A DNA stretch of 64,000 nt from an uncultured Collinsella sp. (GTDB lineage: Bacteria; Actinomycetota; Coriobacteriia; Coriobacteriales; Coriobacteriaceae), in NCBI GenBank assembly GCA_900545445.1, contig UQZH01000005.1:1-64000 (forward strand). The letters are read 5' to 3'. Under the pieces are notes generated by a model that searched no databases, was not told the origin of the DNA, and worked only from the letters and a program-made list of their open reading frames with translations. Below are positions 51,282 to 61,221 of the stretch, in pieces; the stretch's first letter is position 1; each line of letters opens with the position of its first letter. Position numbers and translations under genes: made by a program.

Positions 51282-52895
51282 TTACGCCTTGACGGTCGCA
51301 ACGCCCCTGAAGGACATGCTCGTCGTGCCGATGCCCTTGAAGCCGTCGAGAGCCTCGCCGTTGGGCGCGGTGGACGGATCGTCCCAGGAAGCGGAGACGG
51401 TCTTGACGTGGACAACGGGGTACAGAACGGCGTTGTCGGCGATGATGTCGAAGCACTCGTTCCACTTCTTCTGCTGCTCGTCGCCCTCGGCGGCAAGAGC
51501 CTCGTCCATGAGACCGTGAAGCTTCTGCCACTCAGCGGACTCCTTCCACGGGCAACGGGTCTGCATCCAGACGTTGTCGCCATACCACCAGTTGAGCAGC
51601 AGGTCGGGGTCAGCGCCGAAGCAGGAAGGATCGCCAGGGGCAAGGAGGATATCGTAGGCCTCGCCGCCGTCGATGGCAGCGTAGGTGGCCGGCGAGGTAT
51701 CGGTCTGGATGGTCACCTCAAAGCCGAGAGCGTCGAGGTCGTTCTTGACCTGGGCGGCCATGCCCTTGATCTGCTCGTTGTCGGTGGTGCGCAGGGTGAT
51801 GGCACCCGGGGTGATGCCGGACTCCTCGATGAGCTTCTTAGCCTTCTTGGCGTCGGTCTTGTACACCGTGGAAGCCTCATGATAATTGGTGAAGCTCTTG
51901 GGCAGGTAGCAGCTGGCAGCGGTGGCAAGGCCGGCGAAGGTGTTGCTGACCATCTTCTCGGTGTCGAGCGCATACATGACAGCCTGACGGACCTTGACGT
52001 TGTTCCAAGGCTCCTTGGCGACGTTGAACATGATGAAGCGGGTGCCGAAACCCTGAACGTTATCGATCTTGCAGCCGGCGCTCTCGAGCTGGTCGACGGC
52101 GTCAGCGGTAACGAGCTCCATAACGAGCGTGGAGCCCTCCTGCTGAGCGGTAACGCGAGCGGTGGGGTCGGTCAGGATGCTGTACTGGATCTTCTTATCC
52201 TCGGCAGCATACTCACCGTTGTACTCGGGGTTGGGAACCAGGGTGATCTCGGTATCGGAGATAGAGTCGTACATCCAGGGGCCGGAGCCGATCGGCTGCT
52301 TGGCGCGATCCTCCTCGGTCTGGGTGGCCGGGGTAACGCGGATGATGGCAAGACGATCCTTGAGCAGAGAGAAGTTGGGGACCTTGGTCTTGACCGTCAC
52401 GGTGCTGGCGTCCTTAGCCTCGATGGACTCGAAGGGCTGGAAGAACGGAGCATAGGTAGCGGAAGCGGCGCAAGCGGTGTAGGATGCAACGACATCGTCA
52501 GCGGTGACCTCGGTGCCATCGGAGAACTTGGCGCCCTTGCGGATGGTAACCTCGAAAGTGGTGTCGTCCACAGACTTGGGGTCGTCGGTGGCGAGCTCGT
52601 TGAAGGTGCTGTAGTCGTGGTAATCGATGCCGTAGAGGCCCTCGACGACGTGCCAGTTAGCACCCAGGCCCACAGCGGAGCCGGTGCTGGCGGGGTCGAA
52701 GCTGGACGGAGCGTAAGCGGAACCAGCGGTGATCACGCCGCCGCCACGGTTGGCGGAATCGGTGGAACCGGAAGCGGAACCCTCGTCGCTAGAGCTGCCA
52801 CCGCAGCCGGTGAGACCAAGCCCTGCGACAGCAGCGACGCTGCCGGTGAGGCCGAGGAACGAACGCCTGGACATACCCTTGTTGATGATGGCCAT
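51282..52895 (-). CDS. Family 5 substrate-binding lipoprotein, probable sialic-acid binding (SatA-type)
   Basis: 537 residues from the ATG at 52895 (TAGGAG five bases upstream). The signal has twin arginines (MSRRSFLGLTG) and a lipobox LTGC, so a Tat-exported lipoprotein is possible. SBP_bac_5 fold: TSASYAP-type start region, DTTFEVTIRKGAKFSDGTEV, RQAVMYALDTEKM. It differs clearly from OppA in this window. Peptide-family binding proteins of SatA type bind sialic acid. The ligand is inferred from the cluster only. Confidence 0.85.
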   Translation of the reverse strand: MAIINKGMSRRSFLGLTGSVAAVAGLGLTGCGGSSSDEGSASGSTDSANRGGGVITAGSAYAPSSFDPASTGSAVGLGANWHVVEGLYGIDYHDYSTFNELATDDPKSVDDTTFEVTIRKGAKFSDGTEVTADDVVASYTACAASATYAPFFQPFESIEAKDASTVTVKTKVPNFSLLKDRLAIIRVTPATQTEEDRAKQPIGSGPWMYDSISDTEITLVPNPEYNGEYAAEDKKIQYSILTDPTARVTAQQEGSTLVMELVTADAVDQLESAGCKIDNVQGFGTRFIMFNVAKEPWNNVKVRQAVMYALDTEKMVSNTFAGLATAASCYLPKSFTNYHEASTVYKTDAKKAKKLIEESGITPGAITLRTTDNEQIKGMAAQVKNDLDALGFEVTIQTDTSPATYAAIDGGEAYDILLAPGDPSCFGADPDLLLNWWYGDNVWMQTRCPWKESAEWQKLHGLMDEALAAEGDEQQKKWNECFDIIADNAVLYPVVHVKTVSASWDDPSTAPNGEALDGFKGIGTTSMSFRGVATVKA

Positions 52896-53013
52896 GTCTT
52901 CTCCTATCAATAGAGAATCTTACCCGGGAGCACCTAGACTTGCCCCCGCGCAACTTGCGGACGATATATACCTTACCTACCGACAAACCCAACTTGGGTG
53001 CCGCGCTCGGCGA

Positions 53014-53096
53014 CCGATACATACATACGCTTGAACGGTATTTACTACCGTTCACCGAATTCATTGACAAACGATTCGACAGACAGTATGTATCGG
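53014..53096 (-). promoter_or_regulatory. Promoter and palindromic operator of the transporter/nan cluster
   Basis: TGAACGGTA-N5-TACCGTTCA (53032-53054, perfect 9-bp arms) overlaps a promoter on the minus strand (TTGTCA at 53065-53070, 17-nt spacer, TAGTAA at 53042-53047). An outer pair, CCGATACATAC (53014-53024) and GTATGTATCGG (53086-53096), frames it symmetrically. The stretch from the start codon to uvrC (about 365 nt) holds nothing else clear. Confidence 0.6.
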
Positions 53097-53260
53097 CGAG
53101 GTGAGATATCAGTCTTCGTCAACCCGCAGGATAGCAGGGTTATTCACCATGGCTAGTCAAACGTTTTAGCGTTAATAAAACCCGAAATCAGCAGGTAATC
53201 GCCGCGAAATAAATGATTGAAAATCAGCCAATCATGTATATCAGTTGTTTAGAAGCGCGT

Positions 53261-55207
53261 TTAGTTTTCGGAACGGCTGGCCGATGCCTGGGCGCGCTCG
53301 GCATTCCATGCAACAAGTGCCTCGTGGACCGCTTTGGCGACATCGGCCGGAACGCCTCGAACTTCCGCAATCTCCTGCTCGCTTGCCGCGCGCAAACGCT
53401 TCATCGAGCCAAAATGGCGCATAATGGCACGTTTTCTGGTGGGTCCCACGCCCGGAACGTCGTCAAGCACCGAAACCGTCATAGCCTTATCGCGCAACTC
53501 GCGATGGAACGTAATCGCAAATCGGTGGGATTCATCGCGAACCTGCTTGATCAGATAAAGCGAAGCGGAGCCGGTCGGCAGCACGACGGGGGTCTCGTCC
53601 CACGGCACGAAAACTTCCTCATCGGCCTTTGCCAAGCCACAAACTGGTATATCGAGGCCAAGCGCCTCAAGTTGCTTAATTGCAGCGGTCAATTGCGGTT
53701 TGCCGCCATCGACAACGAGCAAATCGGGGCGCGAGCCAAAGCGCTCGTCCGCCATGCGCTCGGGAGCATAGCGACGCCCCAGAACCTCGGACATCGATAC
53801 GAAGTCGTTCGCCTCGTCCAATTCGGCCTGAATTTTAAAGCGACGATACTGGCCCTTGTCGGCACGGCCGTTGGTAAATACCACCATCGAAGCGACGGTA
53901 AAGGTGCCGTGCAACGTCGAGATATCGAAGCACTCGATGCGCAACGGCGGCGCAGGCAGCGCCAGCGCGCTTTCGAGCTCCAGGAGCGCCTGATTAGTGC
54001 GATCGTCAGCATACCCCGTGCGCATCATGTAGCGCATGAGGGCATGGCGCGCATTTTTGGAAGCCATATCGAGCAGGCGGTGCTTTTCGCCGCGCTGCGG
54101 CCTATGGAGATGGCAAGAGCGTTCGCGCTTGCCCGCAAGCCACTCCCCCAACGCCTCGGCATCCTCAAGCTCGACAGAGAGATTGATCTCGGCTGGAATA
54201 TCAGCCGTCTCGTCGTAATAGCGCTTAAGAAAGCCCGATTGAAGCTCTTCCTCGTCGACATCCAGGCCTTTATCGAGGATGAACTCACAAGTTCGAACCG
54301 TTCGGCCCTCGCGAACGACAAAGACACAGGCGGCAGAGATAGTCTCTTCGCGATAGAAGCCGATGACGTCGATATCGACGCTCGATGGAAAAACGACCTG
54401 TTGGCGATCGTCCAGGCCCCTAATGACTTCCAGGCGACGCTTGACGCGCGCCGCACGCTCAAAATCGAGCGTCTCGGCTGCCTCCGTCATCTCGGACGTA
54501 AGCTCGTCAACGACATCCTTGCGATGGCCCGACAAGAAACGTTCGACACGTTTGACGTTCTTGGCATAGTCGGCAGGGGAAATCGCGCCGATGCATGCGC
54601 CCGGCCCGCGCCCGACATGGTAGTCAAAGCAGGGACGCCCGTTTTGCGCGCAAATCATATTGACGATGTCTTCTTCGCCCTTATGAGATTCGACGATGCG
54701 GCGGCAGCGGCGCCATTCCGCACAGGATGCCGAGCAAATAGGAATAACCTTGCGTAGCGTATCGATGGTCTCACGCGCCGCACGGCTATCGGTATAGGGG
54801 CCAAAATAGCGCGTTCCCGGTTTATGACGCTCTCGCGTGTATTTAATAGCCGGAAACAAGTCGCTCTTGGTAATGGCGATAAAGGGATAGCTTTTATCGT
54901 CTTTGAGATCGACGTTAAAGTACGGATGGTACTGGCCAATCAGATTGCGCTCGAGCACCAATGCCTCGTGCTCGGTCTCCACCACGATATAGTCGAAGCT
55001 CGCCACCAGCTGCATCATGAGCGGGATCTTTTGACGCTCGTCCTGCAGCGTCACGTATTGACGCATACGGGCACGCAGGTTTTTTGCCTTGCCCACATAG
55101 ATGACATCACCCTTGGCATCTTTCCAAAGGTAGCAGCCGGGTTGCGTGGGAACGCGCGAAACCTGCTCGGCAAGTGTTGGAATGTTGTCGTGACCTGCCA
55201 CGCGCAC
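53261..55207 (-). CDS. uvrC: Excinuclease ABC subunit C
   Basis: 648 residues from a GTG directly after the murJ stop. N-terminal GIY-YIG nuclease (PGCYLWKDAKGDVIYVGKAK), the UVR domain (EMTEAAETLDFERAARVKRRLEVI), an RNase H-like second nuclease (RIECFDIS.., LLVVDGGKPQLTAA) and C-terminal helix-hairpin-helix (VLDDVPGVGPTRKRAIMRHF). It makes both cuts in nucleotide-excision repair. It is the last gene of ybaK-murJ-uvrC. Confidence 0.95.
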   Translation of the reverse strand: MRVAGHDNIPTLAEQVSRVPTQPGCYLWKDAKGDVIYVGKAKNLRARMRQYVTLQDERQKIPLMMQLVASFDYIVVETEHEALVLERNLIGQYHPYFNVDLKDDKSYPFIAITKSDLFPAIKYTRERHKPGTRYFGPYTDSRAARETIDTLRKVIPICSASCAEWRRCRRIVESHKGEEDIVNMICAQNGRPCFDYHVGRGPGACIGAISPADYAKNVKRVERFLSGHRKDVVDELTSEMTEAAETLDFERAARVKRRLEVIRGLDDRQQVVFPSSVDIDVIGFYREETISAACVFVVREGRTVRTCEFILDKGLDVDEEELQSGFLKRYYDETADIPAEINLSVELEDAEALGEWLAGKRERSCHLHRPQRGEKHRLLDMASKNARHALMRYMMRTGYADDRTNQALLELESALALPAPPLRIECFDISTLHGTFTVASMVVFTNGRADKGQYRRFKIQAELDEANDFVSMSEVLGRRYAPERMADERFGSRPDLLVVDGGKPQLTAAIKQLEALGLDIPVCGLAKADEEVFVPWDETPVVLPTGSASLYLIKQVRDESHRFAITFHRELRDKAMTVSVLDDVPGVGPTRKRAIMRHFGSMKRLRAASEQEIAEVRGVPADVAKAVHEALVAWNAERAQASASRSEN

Positions 55208-57511
55208 CTACTTGCGACGAAGCAGCGCCGAGACCTCGGGCATCTTAAAGACGATGGCCAGGCCAAAGGTGACGGCGAGCGAGACGACGCCTGCAACACA
55301 AACGTAGCCCAGGGTAATGAGGATCGAGCTGCCAAGCGCTCCGACAAAGTGCTCAAGTGCCCACATGACGCCGGCACCCGCGGCAGCGCCCAAGCCACCG
55401 AACAGTAGGCCGAAGAAACCGCCATGCAGGATAGACTTGACCTGAAGGCCATGCAGACGACGGCGCAGCCACCACAGTGAGCATCCGACCAAGACTACGT
55501 AGTCAACGACGTACGAAAGCGCAATTGCCGGCATACCGTAGCCCAGCACCACGCCAAACAGCAGCACCGAACCGGCCTGTCCAATGGCAGAGTAAAGGCA
55601 ATAACGACCGTAGGGCTTCATGTCGAGCAGGGCCGAGAAGCTCTTCTGCATCAGCACGACCACGCCGTAGAGCGGCAGGGAAAGTGCCAGATAGATAAGG
55701 AACTCCGACACCAGCGCCACACCGGATTCATCGAACTTGCCGGCGCAGTAGATCATGTTGAGCGGACGGGCGAAGACGATCAGATACATCGCAAACGGAA
55801 TCAGGAAGAAGAGCATCTGGGCGACACCGCGCGAAATGCCCGTGCGGACGCTGTCGTAATCCTTCTCCTGCGCATCGTGAGAGAGTTCGGTATAGAGTGC
55901 CGTCGAAAGCGAGGCGGCGATCAGCGCATAGGGCAATGTGTACCACAGGCGCGCATATGCGATGACGGAAGGGCCGGTCTCGGGCTGCACCACCAGCGCG
56001 GCGGCATTGGTAATGGAGGTCGAGACAAACATGCACACCGTGGCGAGCAGCGTCGGGATACCAAGCGCGATCGTCTGTCGCAGCGCGGGATCCTTAAAGT
56101 CGATATGGATATGAGGATGCACGCCATGCTTGCCAAGCGCGGGAATCTGGCAGGCCATCTGGACAAAGACGCCGAGGGTCGTACCAGCTGCGATCAAGAT
56201 AATACCGGCCTGCTCGCCAAATTGTGCAGACACGGGAGCAAAGCCCATAAAGCTGGCGATGACGATGACATTGTTGAGAACCGGGGCAAACGTCGACCAG
56301 AAATAGTCGCGGTGTGCGTTGAGAACGCCCGAGAACACCGAGCCCAAGCCATAAAACAGAATTTGAATAGCAAAGAAGCGGAACATGAACGCAGCGGTAT
56401 CCATGCTGCCGCCATCGCCCGAAAGGAACGACTGCGTCCAAATAAAGCCGGGAGCAAACACGGTGCCCAGCAGCGAGATACCGCCCAGCAGCAGAAGCAG
56501 AATACCGAGCAGGTTGCCGACATACTCGTTCGATGCCTCGCGACCCTGCTCGCGCCTCACACCCATATACACTGGCAAAAACGCCGTAACGAGCATGCCG
56601 CCCATCACGAGCTCGTAGAGCATGTTGGGCAGGTTGTTGGCAACCTGATAGGAGGACGAGAGCAGCGACATACCGATGGCGGCCGCCATGGCCCACGTGC
56701 GGATAAACCCGGTGACACGCGACACGATGGTCAGCACGGTCATAAGGCCAGCAGAACGACCAACCGTGGAGTAGTCCGACGAACCCATATCGTCTACGTC
56801 GTCCTGAGAGTCCTCATAAACCTCATCTTGTGGCGGCAAATCGTCCACGACGGCAAAGGAGCCGGTTATCGCAAAGGGATCGTCAACCAAAACGGCGTCA
56901 TCAGCAGGTGCGGCGTCATCGCTGTTCGGCATGTTGTTACCGGATACGGCATCATCATCGAATATGGCATGGTCGCCAAACACCGTGTCAACTTCATTGG
57001 CGGCGACGGTTCGGGCAGAAAACGACAGAGGGTCCCAGTCGTCATCACCGTCGATGGCCACGCCCTCGACGGGATCGGTCGAACCAAGCGGCGACCATTC
57101 GTCATCCGAAAAAAGCGGTTCGCCATCATCATGAGCCGTGGGCTTGGCGGAACGAGCGGCAGGAGCGCTCTGCGGTGTGCTCTTTCCCTGGGCTGCCATC
57201 AAAAACACCGCCGTCTCATCGGGACGCGGCGCACGAGGAGCCTCGGAGGCGATCGGCATCACGCTGGCGCTCGATTGAGCGGCGACCAAAAAGACAGCCG
57301 TCTCATCGGGACGAGCCGAAGAAAGAACCGTACGGGGAAGTGCCGTGCCGGCACCGGCGGCACGCAAGTACACGGCCGTCTCGCCCGGGTCAGCGGCAGC
57401 GGACCAGGCGTTTCGAATCTCGTTATCGAACGAAGCGGCCTCGGGCGCGGGCGTCTGAGGAGCCGACCCTTTTGCAAAGTGAGCTCCGCGCTTTGATTCT
57501 TCCTGCGGCAT
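55208..57511 (-). CDS. murJ: Lipid II flippase MurJ with a long acidic N-terminal tail
   Basis: 767 residues. Residues about 245-765 are MurJ/MviN with 13-14 membrane spans (start VGRSAGLMTVLTIVSRVTGFIRTWAMA), which flips lipid II for peptidoglycan synthesis. The first 240 residues are cytoplasmic, acidic and low in order, and contain three near-copies of the motif PxETAV(F/Y)L.AA at residues 42-52, 68-78 and 97-107, with T45, T71 and T100. Such a tail is absent from most MurJ proteins; mycobacterial MviN is controlled by kinase PknB and an FHA protein. Control by phosphorylation here is inferred. Confidence 0.88.
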   Translation of the reverse strand: MPQEESKRGAHFAKGSAPQTPAPEAASFDNEIRNAWSAAADPGETAVYLRAAGAGTALPRTVLSSARPDETAVFLVAAQSSASVMPIASEAPRAPRPDETAVFLMAAQGKSTPQSAPAARSAKPTAHDDGEPLFSDDEWSPLGSTDPVEGVAIDGDDDWDPLSFSARTVAANEVDTVFGDHAIFDDDAVSGNNMPNSDDAAPADDAVLVDDPFAITGSFAVVDDLPPQDEVYEDSQDDVDDMGSSDYSTVGRSAGLMTVLTIVSRVTGFIRTWAMAAAIGMSLLSSSYQVANNLPNMLYELVMGGMLVTAFLPVYMGVRREQGREASNEYVGNLLGILLLLLGGISLLGTVFAPGFIWTQSFLSGDGGSMDTAAFMFRFFAIQILFYGLGSVFSGVLNAHRDYFWSTFAPVLNNVIVIASFMGFAPVSAQFGEQAGIILIAAGTTLGVFVQMACQIPALGKHGVHPHIHIDFKDPALRQTIALGIPTLLATVCMFVSTSITNAAALVVQPETGPSVIAYARLWYTLPYALIAASLSTALYTELSHDAQEKDYDSVRTGISRGVAQMLFFLIPFAMYLIVFARPLNMIYCAGKFDESGVALVSEFLIYLALSLPLYGVVVLMQKSFSALLDMKPYGRYCLYSAIGQAGSVLLFGVVLGYGMPAIALSYVVDYVVLVGCSLWWLRRRLHGLQVKSILHGGFFGLLFGGLGAAAGAGVMWALEHFVGALGSSILITLGYVCVAGVVSLAVTFGLAIVFKMPEVSALLRRK

Positions 57512-57514
57512 CGC

Positions 57515-58015
57515 TCAGTCCTCTCTCGTGATCGGGGCAACCGTCGCCCCGCAAAATGCAACTAAGTCATCGGGAGCAAGCTCAAGCTGATAGCCGCGCT
57601 TGCCACCCGAGATAAAAATGGTATCCCAAAGGACGCATGTCTCATCGATCAGAGTCCGGAAGCGTTTTTTCATACCGACCGGACTGCAACCGCCGCGGAC
57701 ATACCCCGTCGCGGCAAGCAAATCTTTGACATGCATCATGGTCAGCGACTTTTCGCCTGCGGCGCGCGCGGCGGCCTTGAGGTCGAGCTCGTCGGCAACG
57801 GGAATGCAGCATACGACATGGTCGTTGGACGGCGTCGTGCAGACCAGGGTCTTAAATCCCTGACCGGGCTCCTCGCCAAGCTGCTCGGAAATCGCGACGC
57901 CCAGCCCCGACGATTCGTCGTCATCGTCTTCGTACGTATGGAGAACATAGGGGATGCCGGCGCTTTCCAGCTCACGCATGGCGTTGGTCTTTGGCGTCTT
58001 CACGGCCTTCGGCAT
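57515..58015 (-). CDS. ybaK: Cys-tRNA(Pro)/Cys-tRNA(Cys) deacylase YbaK-type
   Basis: 166 residues. It removes mischarged Cys from tRNA(Pro). Family blocks: TNAMRELESAGIPYVLHTY, KTLVCTTPSNDHVVCCIPV, MMHVKDLLAATGYVRGGCSPVGMKKRFRTLID and ISGGKRGYQLELAPDDL. AAAGG lies upstream of the start. The murJ start follows its stop by 3 nt. Confidence 0.92.
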   Translation of the reverse strand: MPKAVKTPKTNAMRELESAGIPYVLHTYEDDDDESSGLGVAISEQLGEEPGQGFKTLVCTTPSNDHVVCCIPVADELDLKAAARAAGEKSLTMMHVKDLLAATGYVRGGCSPVGMKKRFRTLIDETCVLWDTIFISGGKRGYQLELAPDDLVAFCGATVAPITRED

Positions 58016-58094
58016 GGCATATCCTTTCCCTCATATAAGAACGCAATTTTTAAGTATATGTCCATTTGCGCGGCATACGCTATCTCGACAAAGA

Positions 58095-58129
58095 GAGCGC
58101 CACCGAATCGCAAGGAATCGGCGGCGCTC
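58095..58129 (-). terminator. Terminator after uvrA
   Basis: GAGCGCC.CCGA and TCGG.GGCGCTC pair around an 11-nt loop, followed on the minus strand by TCTTTG. Confidence 0.65.
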
Positions 58130-58151
58130 ATGTTTCAAAAACACCTATGTA

Positions 58152-61028
58152 TTAGGCATCGAGTTGCGCTTGACGCTCCTTATCGCGTTTGAGCAACGGC
58201 GCCAAGAACTTGCCGGTATAGCTCTGCGGGCATGCCGCAACCTGCTCTGGCGTACCCGAGACCACGACAGTTCCGCCACCGTTGCCACCCTCGGGACCCA
58301 TATCGATCAGACGGTCGGCGACCTTGATGACATCGAGGTTGTGCTCGATCACCAACACCGTATTGCCCGCATCGACTAGACGCTGCAACACATCAAGTAA
58401 CTGGCGAACGTCCTCAAAATGAAGACCGGTCGTAGGCTCGTCCAAAATATAGAACGTCTTACCCGTCTGACGGCGATGAAGCTCCTTGGCGAGCTTTACG
58501 CGCTGCGCCTCACCACCCGAGAGCGTCGTGGCGGGCTGGCCCAAGCTCACATAACCTAGGCCGACGTCATACAGGGTTTGAAGCTTTCGCTTGATCTGCG
58601 GAATATTCCCAAAGAAAGCCAGTGCCTCGGCCACGCTCATGTCAAGTACGTCCGAGATAGTCTTGCCACGATAGGTAACCTCGAGCGTCTCGCGGTTATA
58701 GCGCTTGCCGCCACAAGCCTCGCAGGGAACATAAATATCGGGAAGAAAGTGCATCTCAATCTTGATCTGGCCGTCGCCCTTGCACGCCTCGCAGCGTCCG
58801 CCGCTCACATTAAAGGAGAAGCGTCCCGGCGAGTAGCCACGCGCCTTCGACTCCGGCGTGCTCGCAAACAGCGCGCGCAGATCATCCCACAGGCCAATAT
58901 AGGTCGCAGGGTTCGAACGCGGCGTGCGACCGATCGGCGACTGGTCAATGTCGATCACCTTATCGATGCACTCGATGCCCTCAATCTTCTTGTACGGACC
59001 CACGGGACGCGTCGAACGGTGGATGGCATTCGTAAGCGCGGGCGCAATCGTATCGGTGACCAGGGAGCTCTTGCCCGATCCCGAAACACCGGTAACGACT
59101 GTGAGCGTACCGAACTCAATCTTGGCGGTAACGTTTTTGAGGTTGTTGGCGCGGGCGCCCGTGATCTTAAGGCAGCCGCGGCCGGGCTTGCGGCGCTCGT
59201 CTGGCACGCGGATCATCCGCTTGCCGGTCAAATAAGCACCCGTCATGGAATCGGGGCACGCCATGATATCGGCAGGCGTTCCCGCGGCGACCACGTGCCC
59301 GCCGTTGACGCCCGCGCCTGGCCCCATATCGATCACATAGTCGGCAGCGCGAATCGTGTCCTCATCGTGTTCAACGACGATAACGGTGTTGCCGATATCG
59401 CGCAGGCGCTCGAGTGTCTTAATCAGCCGCTCGTTGTCGCGCTGGTGAAGACCAATCGAAGGCTCGTCCAGAATATAGAGAACGCCCATGAGGCCCGCAC
59501 CGATCTGCGTAGCCAGGCGAATGCGTTGCGCCTCACCGCCGGAAAGCGTCGCCGAAGCACGATCGAGCGTCAGATAATCAAGGCCGACATCAACCAGAAA
59601 ACGCAAGCGTTCCAGGATTTCCTTGACGATACGACCGCCGATGAATTGTTGACGCTCGGTGAGCTCAAGGTCCTCAAAAAACTCGAGCGACTCGCGGCAC
59701 GACAGGCAGCAAACCTCATAAATGGACTTGCCGCCCACGGTGACGGCGAGCATCTCGGGGCGCAGGCGAGCACCATGGCAGCTCGAACACGGCTCCTCGC
59801 GAATGTACTTCTCCAGGCGCGCCTTAGTGTTCTCGTTGGTCGTCTCGGTATAGCGCTCGTACAGGATATTGCGCACGCCCGAAAACTTGGTGTCCCACTG
59901 GCTGCGACGACCGTCGAGCTTTTGATAGTCCACCGAAATCTTCTTGTCGCCCATGCCATCCAAAAACGCACGACGCACCCGCGGGGGCAGGTCCTCCCAT
60001 GGCGTATCGGCACTCACCTTAAAGTGTTTGCAGACCGCAGCAAAAATCTGCGGATAATAGTTGGAATTGCCGAACAGGCTGCCAAAGACTCCGTCGGCAA
60101 TCGACTTTGAGGGGTCTTCAATCAGCGCCTCGGCATCGACCGTTTTCTTAAAGCCCAGACCATCGCACTCGGGACACGCACCATAGGGCGCGTTGAACGA
60201 AAAGTCGCGGGGTTGTAGGTCGTCGATGGAGTGCCCGTGCTCCGGGCACGCCAGAGCCAACGAATACTCCAGCAGCTCGCCCTCGGTTCCCTCGGGAGCA
60301 TCGCGATCGGGCAGCATGTACACGTTCACATTGCCGTGTGCCAAGGCAGTCGCCTGTTCAACCGACTCGGCGATACGGCCCAGAGAGTTTTCCCGAATCA
60401 CGATGCGGTCGACTACGACCTCGATATCGTGCTTGAACTTTTTGTCCAGATCGATGGGGTCGTCGAGCGAGCGTACTTCGCCGTCGACACGCACGCGGCT
60501 AAAGCCCTCAGCCCGAAGATCCTCGAACAATTTTGCGTACTCGCCTTTGCGCCCGCGCACCACCGGTGCCAGCACAAACGCACGACGACCCTCTCCCGCT
60601 GCCAGGACCTTATCGGCGACCTGGTCGGTGGTCTGGCGCTCGATAACGCGACCGCACTCGGGACAGTGCGGCGTGCCCACGCGTGCAAAAAGCAAGCGAA
60701 GGTAGTCATAAATCTCAGTTACAGTACCCACCGTCGAGCGCGGATTCTTGGACGTCGTCTTCTGATCGATCGAGACGGCCGGCGAAAGGCCGTCGATCGA
60801 GTCTAGATCGGGCTTGTCCATCTGGCCTAAAAACTGGCGCGCATAACTCGACAGGCTCTCCACGTAGCGACGCTGACCCTCGGCATAGATCGTGTCAAAC
60901 GCCAGCGAGCTCTTGCCCGAGCCCGAAAGACCGGTAATGACCACGAGCTCGTCGCGCGGGATGGAAACATCGATATTGCGCAGGTTGTGTTCGCGCGCAC
61001 CACGGATAACGATAGAAGAATCAGACAT
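58152..61028 (-). CDS. uvrA: Excinuclease ABC subunit A
   Basis: 958 residues, full length. Two ABC ATPase modules: Walker [15 protein letters not shown] near 35 and [14 protein letters not shown] near 640, with LSGGEAQRI and LSGGEAQRV signatures. Zinc clusters: CPECGRV region near 100, [12 protein letters not shown] and [28 protein letters not shown]. It finds DNA lesions with UvrB. A LexA-like box lies upstream. Confidence 0.97.
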   Translation of the reverse strand: MSDSSIVIRGAREHNLRNIDVSIPRDELVVITGLSGSGKSSLAFDTIYAEGQRRYVESLSSYARQFLGQMDKPDLDSIDGLSPAVSIDQKTTSKNPRSTVGTVTEIYDYLRLLFARVGTPHCPECGRVIERQTTDQVADKVLAAGEGRRAFVLAPVVRGRKGEYAKLFEDLRAEGFSRVRVDGEVRSLDDPIDLDKKFKHDIEVVVDRIVIRENSLGRIAESVEQATALAHGNVNVYMLPDRDAPEGTEGELLEYSLALACPEHGHSIDDLQPRDFSFNAPYGACPECDGLGFKKTVDAEALIEDPSKSIADGVFGSLFGNSNYYPQIFAAVCKHFKVSADTPWEDLPPRVRRAFLDGMGDKKISVDYQKLDGRRSQWDTKFSGVRNILYERYTETTNENTKARLEKYIREEPCSSCHGARLRPEMLAVTVGGKSIYEVCCLSCRESLEFFEDLELTERQQFIGGRIVKEILERLRFLVDVGLDYLTLDRASATLSGGEAQRIRLATQIGAGLMGVLYILDEPSIGLHQRDNERLIKTLERLRDIGNTVIVVEHDEDTIRAADYVIDMGPGAGVNGGHVVAAGTPADIMACPDSMTGAYLTGKRMIRVPDERRKPGRGCLKITGARANNLKNVTAKIEFGTLTVVTGVSGSGKSSLVTDTIAPALTNAIHRSTRPVGPYKKIEGIECIDKVIDIDQSPIGRTPRSNPATYIGLWDDLRALFASTPESKARGYSPGRFSFNVSGGRCEACKGDGQIKIEMHFLPDIYVPCEACGGKRYNRETLEVTYRGKTISDVLDMSVAEALAFFGNIPQIKRKLQTLYDVGLGYVSLGQPATTLSGGEAQRVKLAKELHRRQTGKTFYILDEPTTGLHFEDVRQLLDVLQRLVDAGNTVLVIEHNLDVIKVADRLIDMGPEGGNGGGTVVVSGTPEQVAACPQSYTGKFLAPLLKRDKERQAQLDA

Positions 61029-61089
61029 GGAAGCTCCTTGCCTCCTATAACCTCAAATCACACTGTCGATGAGTTTAACGCACTCAACG

Positions 61090-61103
61090 CGCACAGATGT
61101 TCG
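61090..61103 (-). promoter_or_regulatory. LexA-like SOS box upstream of uvrA
   Basis: CGCACAGATGTTCG matches the Gram-positive SOS box CGAACRNRYGTTYG at 13 of 14 positions, 62 nt before the uvrA start. SOS control of uvrA is usual in Gram-positive bacteria. Confidence 0.6.
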
Positions 61104-61221
61104 TAATACAAGATTCGCAGACCTTTTGCTTTGCGTGTCGGGTGCTTTGTTTCTCGAAATGCCGTGGAAAGGTTAGAGTAATCTAAAACTGAACTTAATT
61201 TGCTGTAACAGAGGAACGTCC

